Shown in pieces: positions 35,401 to 45,060 of a stretch of DNA of 64,000 nt (position 1 is the first letter of the stretch; each line of letters starts with the position of its first letter). The position numbers and the translations under genes are program-made. Below the pieces are notes generated by a model. The model did not search any database. It saw only the letters and a program-made list of their open reading frames with translations, and was not told where the DNA came from. Source of the stretch: Dermanyssus gallinae (Eukaryota; Arthropoda; Arachnida; Mesostigmata; Dermanyssidae); NCBI GenBank assembly GCA_003439945.1, contig QVRM01002377.1:124001-188000 (forward strand), written 5' to 3'.

Positions 35401-36189
35401 TATCCGCAACCAGATGTTTCATTGTCAATTTACACATTTATATTGTTTTAATACGCAATTAAATCGTCGTAGTAAAATATATTTAGTACAATATACGTTA
35501 AGTTATTTAGTAAGTAACGTAAAACTATAAAAGCGGGTTCTTGTTGTTCGTATTAATTTTTTCGTAAAAGAAAGGCAAATAATAATATGAGCATTCTGTG
35601 TATACTCGTCGATTCTAACAATAATTGTTCTTACAATCGATTTTTTAATAAATCTGGCAATATTCACATCGGTATAACAAAAATGCGTAATTTCATTCTC
35701 ACTCCTGTAAGATTCGGATTTCATTAATTATATATATATATATATATATATTCAAAACAACATCTTACTCCAATTAATCAAGTTGTTGTCTTTGACGTTG
35801 TTAACGTTTTCTTTCTCGCTCCCCATTTGTATAACTACATTGTTGTTCTCTCTCTCTCTTGTTGTTCACGGTTCGACTAGACAACAGAGCCAGTGGAGTC
35901 GAGGAAAGATTTAGAGAAGGCGGAAGGGCGGCCTTAACAGTAGAAATTAAGGCGGCTAGCGCGGTTCAGCGAACGTGTTACGATGGCGTTGGCTCCCGAG
36001 GAGGTCGGGTGGCGGAGAAGTCGTCACATGAACGACGTGAGACGCCCTACGGGCGGCCGACGAGAGTGGAGGCGGGACCGAAAGAGACGCGCCAGACGGG
36101 GACGGGGAGGGCCGACGTTGAAGTTTCTTTATTTTTTATTAAACCTTACGTTATTGAGGGCCATTCAGTTGTACGTTGTGGGATTCCCT
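35401..36189. other. AT-rich then purine-rich DNA, no gene assigned
   Basis: (TA)n at 35728-35751, a CT run near 35848-35860, then a GC- and purine-rich patch (35880-36120) with open frames rich in Arg/Gly. The latter has no recognised domain and abuts a LINE scrap on its right. Confidence 0.35.
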
Positions 36190-36250
36190 ACTACGTAGGC
36201 AGAAGATAGCATCATCTGCGTACACTTCTAGACAAGACACTTTCACGCTT
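36190..36250 (-). pseudogene. LINE reverse transcriptase scrap (YADD box)
   Basis: The minus strand encodes 'LEVYADDAIFCLRSRE', which is the LINE active-site block 'VYADDxxxxxxS'. Nothing else of the polymerase is recognisable, so this is a short isolated scrap or the best-kept point of a very old copy. Confidence 0.45.
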
Positions 36251-36320
36251 AATGCATTTTTACTAGGATTTTAGCGAGTTCTACGACTCCGTAAATTCAG
36301 TTTGGAGGATTTTAAAGGAC

Positions 36321-36366
<46 letters not shown>

Positions 36367-36410
36367 AACTTATTTTAGGAGGTAAAAGAACTCGTCAAAG
36401 AAACTGATAT

Positions 36411-36606
36411 AAGGTGGGTTCAAATGAAAAGGTACAAAATGCTATTGCGGGTGTAATTGAAGTATTTATTCAAACGTAATCACTGAATGTCTGAGCACAA
36501 GTATCCCACAGTTTTACGTGCCGAAGGATTCCTTATTTTTGTTATTCACATTTCAACACGTTTTGTTGTTACGGCGTTTCATACCTTGTCATTTGAACCC
36601 TCTTTA
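36411..36606. mobile_element. Small MITE (~196 bp, mariner-like ends)
   Basis: The left end AAGGTGGGTTCAAATGAAAAGG and the reverse complement of the right end (AAGAGGGTTCAAATGACAAGG) are imperfect inverted repeats of about 30 bp, flanked by TA on both sides. The interior is non-coding apart from a possible transposase C-terminus scrap. The size and TA flank fit a Tc1/mariner-derived MITE. Confidence 0.75.
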
Positions 36607-37867
36607 TATATGCACACCAGATTTGTAGTTTGTTAGTAGTCAAGAGGAAAGAATAGGAAAACTCGTACTCCAACTTCGCCAACTATAGCAAAACAGACTA
36701 TCTGCCATGTAAACAGAGAAGTTTGTCGAATCATAGTGGTCACAACAACGACGACAATGATCAAGCCTGCGCAGTTACGAATTGAGGGCAGCGAGATTAC
36801 TTAGTAATTTAGTATGCCTCTTTTTATTATTACATCAAATTTCGGCATTGATATTGTTATCGATCGATAGAAGACGTCGGACTAGTGATCGGAATATATT
36901 GGACAAGTAATTGGGATCGTAATGATTGGATTTAAAAGGCATGTTCCAGTTTAATTAAGAGCTACAGTAAAAACTAGTTGTGAGAGCATTAGTACGTCAA
37001 GACAATAAGGGCTCGGTAAACACATCGACGTAATTAAGTGTCGCATGGAGCTTTGTTCGTGGTACCCCAAACGCCTGCTGGAGATGGCACCAATTCTGCT
37101 CTCTAACATCTTAACAAGAGCGATGCGTTCGACACTGCATATAGGCATACACCGAGGGGAAACCGGTCACCGGCAGATATATATATATATATATATATAT
37201 CGCTTGAGCTTATAGGAAAGCTATATAGGCATGTACACTAGTAGAATGACAAAGAACAACTGCCGCTGACGAAAGAACATCTAATAATAATAATAATAAG
37301 TGCTGCTGGCCATTGTTCCACACTGTCAGCCTCTCTTGTTGCGTTGGGACTTCTTTCCAAGCAGGAGATTAGTTCCCGCCTGTGTATAGCGCACGGCGCT
37401 TGGCGTCTGACTCATATTGCTATGTTTGCGTGTGAGAATTTATGTTATTCAAGCCCTCATCCTCTCCGGAGAATACTTGGAGATGAGAGACGTATACTGT
37501 AGATCGTCGTTTGTACCGACAGCTGATAAGGTTAAAAAAATCCCGTTTGCCAAGGGTAATGACAATTACAATGACAATCGCATGATTATAATCGCTATAG
37601 TTAAGTCTCATTGCTTCCTTAGAAATAACTTTATCCTCTCAAGTCGTCCAGTTACCTCCAACCGTATGCGCCAATACTTTGCATTTGCAACGACAGATAG
37701 CACAAATAGTTATATAGCACAGATAGTTCCATTCTTTCTTATGAAAATTTAAAATACGAATGATGTGTTGAAAATAAGAACGCCTTGGGGTCTGACATCA
37801 TCCAGAACACATCAAAACAGCGGTACTCTTATTGCCAATTTGGGCAACAATTTTTAACAAGTACTAA
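36607..37867. other. No gene seen
   Basis: (TA)n at 37177-37200 and a (TAA)n run near 37282-37299. A 111-codon plus-strand frame (37417-37752) has no recognised domain. Confidence 0.4.
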
Positions 37868-38117
37868 ATACTATTCGGGTTGACCCCTAGCCAGGACTTT
37901 AACGTCCACGGGACTGCTTTTCGCATTGCTTCCTAGACGGATCCTCATTAAAACAAATGTACACCGGTGGGGCTCAAACCCGCGCACCTATGTGTCTCCT
38001 CCGGTCGCGAGGCGCAGGCGAATGCACTACGCCACCGGGCTCGACTATTGGCCATGTCTAGGAACCTTTCCACAACAGCATCGTTACCAGCAGAGCCACG
38101 GCAAATAAGCTCTTTAC
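37868..38117 (-). mobile_element. Probable tRNA-derived SINE, inverted
   Basis: On the minus strand GCCCGGTGGCGTAGTGCA (from about 38040) gives an A-box-like start, and GGGTTTGAGCCCC (near 37980) a B box. The acceptor-like ends GCCCGGT and ACCGGTG pair at five of seven positions. A non-tRNA body follows. CAAGTACTAA occurs at 37858-37867 and 38118-38127 and may be a 10-bp target-site duplication. However, it would place ~75 bp of non-tRNA sequence before the head, so the exact 5' end is uncertain. It differs from the SINE at 14222. Confidence 0.55.
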
Positions 38118-38394
38118 CAAGTACTAAGAGACAGGAGAAATTCCAGCAACCTGGCCGGAATGTTTGTTTAAGGTTATCGCTAAAGTCAAAAGCATGTCGC
38201 TTTTTCGATCCTCCTGGCGTGGCAGTGCAAACGGCTGCATCAACAGGGTATGCATTATAAAATTTCCTAGCGCCGACTTAGCTTCTATATTGAGGCACGA
38301 GATACTTTTAACATTTCTATATATGTATGTTTCTATACATGTTTCTATATACGTGCGGGACGTTCATTGTCGAACGTCCCGCACGAAATCCATG

Positions 38395-39000
38395 CCCGCA
38401 TCCCAGGGGTTTTTAGACGACGTGTGGTATTCGGTCACCGTCAAGCACTAAGCTATGTATCTAGTCTACAAAGCGGTGTTTGACACTGCTCTAAGGGAGA
38501 TCATCTTGGAGAAGCTAGACGCTGCGGGCGTGTGTGTGTACAAGTTTTGTGAGTATTACTGGTAACTAACCTGAAAGCAAACTCTGTTATCCTGGCTGAC
38601 GGTATTCTTAGTTACATAGGAAATTTGTAAACACCGACCGTTACTTCAAACCATCGGTTACCCCCTGGGGAATAATCTCAGCTCGCTCCTATTCTCAGTC
38701 TGACTTAGTGATTTTTCGGACTTCACCTATGACCACTACTGTGTTTGCATAACCCTCTATGCCGATGACTTCGATGTAGTGTTCATGGATCTCAAAAATG
38801 CCTGGGTATGCTAAAGACAGTTCAACTATTTCCGTGTCGAAGACAAATACTATAAAACTCAGAACAGATGTGATTGGAGTAGCTTGGGTGGTGCTCCTAT
38901 AAAATTTATCTCATCCAGGAGTGCACTTCTGGGTGTTTAGCTAGCGCCAAGTGGCACATTGTTATCCGCCCGCATATCTCAGCGAGTTAATCGCAGCATT
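38395..39000 (+). pseudogene. LINE reverse transcriptase relic ('QGDNLSxLLF' type)
   Basis: The plus strand encodes 'YLVYKAVFDTALREIILEKLDAAGV' (finger block), then across frames 'PPGNNLSSLLFSV*LSDF' (polymerase block usually 'QGDxLSPLLF'), and 'ITLYADDFDVVFMDLKNAW' with intact YADD at 38758-38769. Later text ('ISHPGVHFW') is decayed thumb. The QGD-NLS wording differs from the 'SGVPQGS' of the CR1-like and R1-like relics, so it is another LINE lineage. The relic at 53330-53935 shares this wording. Confidence 0.75.
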
Positions 39001-39598
39001 GTTGCCATGATCTCAATCGCGGTGCCACAGAAAAATGCATTATATAAATGCGTATGCAACATATTCTAAATATGTCCAAGATTAACGAAAACGAATGCCG
39101 TCTTGAAAACAAAATGAATACGTGTAATGATTTAGGGCACACGCTCCCGCAGCCATCTGCGTCAGAACCACCTTCTTCTTCTTCAACCATGACTGTCAAT
39201 TTCAAACGAATTCTAGTTTGTGTTGCAATTCCAACGTAACAAACATACATTTTGAGGTTTAGTTTTCATGGAAAGTTGGTTACGAAGTACTTTCAACATT
39301 TTGATATGTATATATACGTGTTTTTTCTGTCTCGCATGATGCACAATGTACAACTCGCACACATTTTTGTGCTGGCTAGCCAGCAACATGATAAGCGCCG
39401 GAATTCATTCTAAGTGTAGTGTTAATATTTTATATAATGTTTTGATTAGCTTAACTGGAGTATGACAACGCCTGGTGCTAGTTTTAATTGCAACCTCAAA
39501 TGATTGATTGCCAAGACGTTAAAAGTAAAAAAAAAAAAAAAAAAAAGCAACCTTGAATATATATATATATATATATCATCATTTATTTAAATTTAGCA

Positions 39599-39630
<32 letters not shown>

Positions 39631-40707
39631 AATATAAATATTGCTACTGCGTTTAATTGCCAGCCATTGACGTGATTGATGACATGATTAAGAGCTCCCC
39701 AAGTTACAATCTGCGCAGCACACTTTTCCGGAAGTGCAGAGCTTAGATATTATTAAATACGAGTCAACCGTGACTAAAAATAACTAGTCGGCTGCACTCA
39801 TAGCAAACGCGCCAACTTTCTTCGCCCAGAACTTCGCCATCGTTGTCACCGATTTCCGCCGCACAGAACTGCATAGATCTGCAGCTCTTAGTATTCAAAT
39901 GGTGTTTCCGAGCTTCGAATATGTGCGCTGAATGTAGCGGCGGTCGACCTTCTGCACGGAGCGTTTTCTGTAGGTTCACAAGTAACCAATAAGTCTATCA
40001 GCTCAAACAGAACACCGGCCGCTGTTTGTAAGCCAGCAGAACATTTTCTGTTTCACCTATTACATTATATAATAACAGTACTAATAACAAGCTAAATAGG
40101 ACACAGTCACAACAAGACAGACGCCAGCAGAATGCCAATCGCTAATTGGAAAAAATGCTTTTGTTTACGATGTGTACGCAGTAAAGCCGTGGCAAGTTGC
40201 ACTGTAGCCAGAGCTTTATGGGATAGCAGCAAAATCACGGTAGAAAATGAGGGCTCATTATTATAAATATTATAATAAAGGCTCATTAAGTAGACTGGTG
40301 CTGGGATACCACAAAGTCATTCGGTTCAACCTTTACACTGAGCTATGAAAATCGAAAACGTCTAAAGATGTTCACCACTCAGAATTGTCAGATGGGCGCG
40401 TCGTCGGCCGATTCCGCTCCTCTGGCTGCTGTGACTTCGTTGAGGGCAACGCTTAAGAAGATTTGCGATAGATAGACTGATAGAGAACAGCAACAAAAGC
40501 CACAAAAACAACAACGACCACAATAAATGGCAACATCAACAAACCGAAACAAACAAATACTGGAAGCATGAATAAAAGCGTGGTTGTGATTTGGTAATCG
40601 GCGGCGGCGGCAGCAGCGACATGAACGGTTGTAGACACATACGTTTGGCGACCCCTTGAGTAGTGTGCTGGAATCAAACACAATATATATATATATATAT
40701 ACATATA
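39001..40707. other. No gene seen; A-rich and TA-rich runs
   Basis: A poly(A) run at about 39528-39545 is followed by TA runs at 39557-39576 and 39600-39621. The poly(A) could be a retroelement tail, but nothing recognisable precedes it. CGG/CAG triplets occur near 40600-40620. (TA)n at 40683-40702 forms the left flank of the Tc1-like element. Confidence 0.4.
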
Positions 40708-42075
40708 CAGTTCCTGAAAAAAATATAGGGCCACCCATAACCAATCGTGTAAAGATCACAGTGATACATGCTCACAGAGTAACAGCGGAGGCTTCCATCA
40801 ACATTTGGGGTCTCGGATTACCACATTTGGCACAGCTACACCGCAAACAAATTATAATGCCACTAGCATGTCTTTACGAGTGAATTAAGCGGATTAACGG
40901 CGTTTGGGCTCATTTTACGGCACCCAGAAACTATACTTGATACTCAGTGAACTTTCCGTTACGTCGGATAACCTCAAAAATGCGGTTTGGTATAGTGTTG
41001 AACAAATTTTGGATGACGTCCTGCAAGAGCTCGTCCCAAGCCTCGAAAATAGCTTTTCGTCGGTGTGTGACTTATCATGAGAGCCAGCTCCACACATTCT
41101 GGATGATATTAAAACCAGGTGAGCCTGCAGGCCAGCGTAGGACCTCAATGTGACGTTGGTCGAACCAGTTTCCGATCAGCCTGGCGGTGTGAATTGGGGC
41201 GTTATCGTGTTGAAAAGCGAAGTCTGGTCCTCCCATCAGGTCAAAATGCGCAGATTGCTCTTTTAGTAAATCCCTATAGCGCGTCGAATAAACACGACCA
41301 TCTTAAAACACAATCGACGACTTTGTATGATGCCCGACAGCGGCTCCTGAGTGACGTTTTGACAAAATTCGTTCTTCCTTGGGGACATCGTGCAAATAAT
41401 AGTTAAATCGATCCGGTTCATCAAAGTAAAACTTTTTTCATCCGAAAAAAGCACTCTGTGTCACTGAGTAGTCTATATCATCGTTTAGTGGACACTCAGT
41501 GGTCCATGACATCGTATCGTGGGCGAAGGAAGTCAAGACGAGCTTTCATCGGTCAACGGTCAATCGTTGTTTTTTCTTGTGTTTTTTTTCTCGTGAGCTA
41601 ATGTGTCTTCCTGAAGAAGTTTTGCACAATTGCATGTTCGTTTGCACGTCAGCCGCTGCTGCAATTGCCCTCGCCGGGGGCGCAGAGTTCGACGCTCTCT
41701 TCAGAATTGCAGGTTGCTTCGTTCCGAAATGGCATTTGGAAGTCCGGAACTCTTTTTTTACGGCGTAATTTTTACCTAAATTAACAAAGTTATTCACTAC
41801 TTGGGGACAACGCCCCAATCGACGGAAAATTTCGCGATTAGAGAGGCCGATGTCCTTATCAGCCTTGACATGGGCCTTCTACTCACTCATGAATCCGCTT
41901 AATTCACTCGTTAAGACATGTATCTTGATAGTGGCATTATACTTTTGTCAAAGTCAAATGTCAATGAAAGTCTTTGCTGTTACTCTCTGAGCATGTATCA
42001 CTGTGATTTGTACACGATTGGTTATCATAAATGCGTGAAATGTGGCAAAAATGGGTGGCCCTATATTTTCAGGAA

Positions 42076-42078
<3 letters not shown>
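40708..42078 (-). mobile_element. Tc1-like DNA transposon, 1371 bp, with 189-bp terminal inverted repeats
   Basis: Both ends read CAGTTCCTGAAAA inward and are flanked by TA, the target-site duplication of Tc1/mariner elements. The left inverted repeat (40708-40896) and right (41891-42078) share CCAATCGTGTA, ATCACAGTGATACATGCTCA, TATAATGCCACTA and GAGTGAATTAAGCGGATT. The transposase remains lie between them on the minus strand. The element sits inside or beside (TA)n tracts on both sides (40683-40702 and 42079-42144). Length, ends and target fit a Tc1-family element whose two ends are both preserved. Confidence 0.9.
40935..41870 (-). pseudogene. Tc1-like transposase (DD34E), inactivated
   Basis: From the N-terminal side on the minus strand: a homeodomain-like HTH block 'DKDIGLSNREIFRRLGR', then 'LFSDEKSFTL' with the first catalytic Asp (about 41422-41455), 'PDRFNYYLHDVPKEER', 'YRDLLKEQ', 'FQHDNAPIHTARLIGNWF' with the second Asp (41204-41206), and 'LRWPAGSPGFNIIQNVWSWL'. 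The second Asp and the third catalytic position are separated by 34 residues, the Tc1 DD34E spacing. The third catalytic residue is Gln, not Glu (41099-41101; CAG for GAG). Several frameshifts and stops also occur. The enzyme would normally cut at the inverted repeats and insert at TA. Confidence 0.85.

Positions 42079-42144
<66 letters not shown>
42079..42144. repeat. (TA)n microsatellite, ~66 bp
   Basis: Directly abuts the right end of the Tc1-like transposon. The TA duplication of the insertion cannot be told apart from the array. Confidence 0.95.
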
Positions 42145-42147
<3 letters not shown>

Positions 42148-42639
42148 ACAGCACGCATTGTGCTATAGGACTAAATAGAGAGCAGGTGTTGAATTTCGTA
42201 AAGATTTCGTTGGTTGATGATCATTCGGTTGATGAATATTTACCAAACTACAGTCTATATGCAGATACAGAATGTTATATGACATACAAGATATCCGACA
42301 ATAACACAGCACCACAACACTGGATCACAAATGCAATATGGTTTTTGTGTGACCCACAAGAACTTCCCTGCAGTGTCAGTGTCTGCATCAATGTCAACCG
42401 TGGTTGACATTGTGATACTGCTGAATGAATATTTAAAGGGATTCGTTTTGTGGCTTGCTGTATATTCTCATTCTAAGATCCCTTCTTTCCTTGATAATGA
42501 GATGCTTCTACAAAGATCGCCGGCGGCTTTTTACTGATTGACAGCATGGGTATATTTCAGACAAAGCAGAATCTTATATCACATGAATGGCGCCTTTTAT
42601 AAAGAGACGTCGACGATCCTCATCAGTAAATAAGATTAT
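42145..42639. other. No gene assigned
   Basis: Plus-strand frames (42042-42407, 42331-42537) are open but carry no recognised domain. Confidence 0.35.
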
Positions 42640-43070
42640 AGTGATTTCACTCTCACACCTAGGCAAGACATCCCCCCCATTGCATTAGAAAAAATATGTT
42701 TGAAGTAAGTTCTACCACCTGTTAAAATGCATATACTAACATTATGTACATTGTCCCCTTATTTACAGATAACCCGCAGGCCGGGTTTGATATAGCAAAC
42801 AAAGCTTTAGCGGTTCTTTGTGGTGCTCTTTGCATCGTGCGGCTAAAGATCAATGCAACCAACACCCAGGTTGTACTTTTCCGTGCTTCTCACGATGTTT
42901 GTCAGGCTACTTAATATGGATGGCACCATTTAAATACTAGAACTGCTCCAAAGCATTACATGCCTGGGCTTAGCTTTTAATGAGCGTATGACGGGGATAA
43001 ACTACGCCAACATATTCCAACGTATAATTTGCACCAGCCTTGCTGTACTCGCCCATCTTCGACTTCGTAG
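42640..43070 (+). pseudogene. LINE relic, pre-RT and thumb scraps
   Basis: 'QDIPPIALEKICLK' near 42665 resembles the pre-RT 'GPDxIPPxxLKKC'. From about 42800 'CIVRLKINATNTQVVLFRAS' matches the thumb 'WxLKINxxKTQxVLF', and 'TCLGLAFNERMTG' matches 'YLGLxFDxxMT'. The catalytic palm between them is missing. A (TA)n array starts at 43075. Confidence 0.65.
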
Positions 43071-43074
43071 TCAG

Positions 43075-43137
<63 letters not shown>
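43075..43137. repeat. (TA)n microsatellite, ~63 bp
   Basis: Uninterrupted TA between two LINE relics. Confidence 0.95.
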
Positions 43138-43141
<4 letters not shown>

Positions 43142-43349
43142 GTTAGATATATATTCCCTCAATAGTCCTCCACGAAAAGTGGCTCTAGGCAGGCTGAAAG
43201 AGGGAAACATCTGTCCATCTGCTTGTATTGAAACAAAACTGATAAATCAGTTTCGAGTGGCCCTGTTTTCAATGACAGCAATCATGATACAGGACAACAA
43301 GGATTACTTCTAAGTCTGACGTCGGTGAATTAAGATTAAAAAATCATTT

Positions 43350-44260
43350 GTCTATTGGAGTTAATGGCATACGCAGATGACTTGGCAATCGCTTTGTAAG
43401 CACGCTATTCAACGGAAATTATCGCGTTAAATGACGCGTTCAAGGCGCGTGAAATGCTATTTTTATAATTAAAACATCGCGCTCAAGAAGAATCCGAAAT
43501 GGATGGAAAAGAGCAGGCTTACCTTAGCTTCGGAGAAGAGGCTGTACTACTTACCAGAAAAAAAGAGGAGCCCGGACATTCAACTTATACTAGGAGAACA
43601 TTGTCAAAATGGCTTATATATAAGTGGTTACCTGGATCGGGCTATGAAAGGTATGCAAAGCACTGCCCAACGCCAGACATCCAGACCGCAAAGAGGGAAA
43701 GAAAAGCACTGCTCTTATCCGTAGAGGAATCAAGCGCGTTGTTTTGAGTCCGGGCAGCCCCCGCACCCAGCTCGGCCACACATGGAAACATTCTACGAAA
43801 AACGCAAAGAACTCTGGCGCTAAGAAAGATTGTGGGTACAATAGCAGGCCTGGTTCTTTCAGGGACCATCCTGTGCTACTTCCGGGCGAAAGACAGTACA
43901 CCATTTTGGAGTATGCGACTCGTAACAACAACGCAGAACGCAAAGCAACAAGGTCTAGTGGAATTGTGGTAAGGTTAGTGGAAAGTGATTCCAAGGCAGT
44001 CCCCGGAGACAAATATGCGTTACATTAGAAATATGCGTTACATTAGAAATATGCGTTACATCAGAAATATGCGTTACATCAGAGACTGGATTGACACACC
44101 CGGTGGCAAACCTTCGTATCACCTGACACAATTTCCACTGGACCACGAAAACTTCCTAGCTTATCTTTATAGGTAAGGTCTGCTTTGACAGGCATGTACT
44201 GCAGGTCAAAGATAGAGGATGACACTCTTCATTCACTGGCCGAATGTGAGAGGCTAGAGG
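43350..44260 (+). pseudogene. R1-like LINE relic, RT active site to C-terminus
   Basis: 'LMAYADDLAIAL' carries an intact YADD (43370-43381), followed by 'NIALKKNPK' and 'DIQLILGEH', then thumb-like text with many shifts. From 44180 'CFDRHVLQVKDRG' and 'DDTLHSLAECERLE' match the R1 C-terminal zinc-finger region ('C..C..xxDDxxHxxxECxR'). An 18-bp tandem array (44011-44082) lies in the middle of this tail. Stops and frameshifts are numerous. The text before the YADD (43140-43340) cannot be assigned. Confidence 0.65.
44011..44082. repeat. 18-bp tandem repeat x4
   Basis: Unit AAATATGCGTTACATTAG at 44011, 44029, 44047 and 44065. The last two copies carry ATCAG instead of ATTAG. Being a multiple of three, the array keeps frame through the LINE relic. 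Confidence 0.95.
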
Positions 44261-44469
44261 TAATTTGAACAGCTATGGCAAATTTCAAGGCAAAACAGGT
44301 GACTTGTTTCGTTCCGCGATTTTGTTGGATAAATTTGTAGGACAAAAGACAACAAGCAGGATGCGAAGGCGAGGTGCGTTTAGTGTCTCGTGTTGGAGTG
44401 TTAGGAGTCTCGACAAAAATGGGATATTAACAGTCACATATTTTTGCAATGGCATCACAACTGCTCTAG

Positions 44470-45060
44470 GATAGAACGAGCTGTGGCAAAACTTATTTGT
44501 ATGCAGTCTTTATAGACTGCGTCAAAGCCTTCGACAAAGCATCTCGAGATCTCTTAGCGACGTCCGGCGCCTGTCCGTCCCGACGGCAGTGGCACTTTTC
44601 CACCTCAAGATTGTCCCAAGACTAATGTATGGTCTTGATATAGTATGAGGACACCTTACTCGGGTGAACTTTGGCTTTCTTGAAAGGTGTTTCACAATGT
44701 TCATGAAGCGAGTACTTTGCCTGTCAACGCAGGCAAGGCACCGCTTTGTGTACCTATTGTTAGGCTATACACCGGTTGTTAAGATAACTAAATTGAAGTT
44801 GAAGATCGCTGAGTACAGAACCATTTAAAAACTTAATTCATATATGAACTTCCATGAAGAGTACACCGAGTGCGTCTGTCGACTGTGCTCTCAGGTGCGG
44901 ATGAAGTATCATGCATCTCCCTGCCTGGCACTGGCGAAGAGATCACTGCGCTGCCTCTCGCGAATAACATGCCGAGAACAGCTGACAGCGTATTTTTTTT
45001 ATATTTTTTTTTATACTTTATACTCAATATAGGTGAAATAAATGTGATAATAAAAAAATC
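44470..45060 (+). pseudogene. LINE relic with internal deletion (RT finger joined to C-terminus)
   Basis: 'YAVFIDCVKAFDKASRDLL' (finger block) is followed closely by 'LSVPTAVALFHLKIVPRLMYGLDIV' and 'FLERCFTMFMKRVLCLSTQARHRFVY', which belong to the thumb and connection of the polymerase. The palm with SGVPQG and YADD is therefore deleted. The end 'NFHEEYTECVCRLCS' followed by 'KYHASPC' is a C-terminal C-x2-C...H-x3-C zinc-finger-like motif. The end of the copy is AT-rich. It is a distinct lineage from the R1-like relic just upstream. Confidence 0.72.

Noticed and set aside
35983..36198. Arg/Gly-rich ATG-initiated frame
   Set aside because: Composition follows a purine-rich tract; part overlaps the minus-strand LINE scrap at 36190-36250.
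37960..38045. Functional tRNA gene on the minus strand
   Set aside because: The acceptor stem has mismatches, the anticodon arm is not clean and a SINE-like body follows, so a tRNA-derived SINE is more likely.
39528..39545. Poly(A) tail of a retroposed gene
   Set aside because: No recognisable coding or SINE/LINE sequence precedes it, and no target-site duplication was found.
44011..44082. Short CRISPR-like array
   Set aside because: Units are contiguous 18-mers with no spacers, inside a LINE relic, in a eukaryotic genome.
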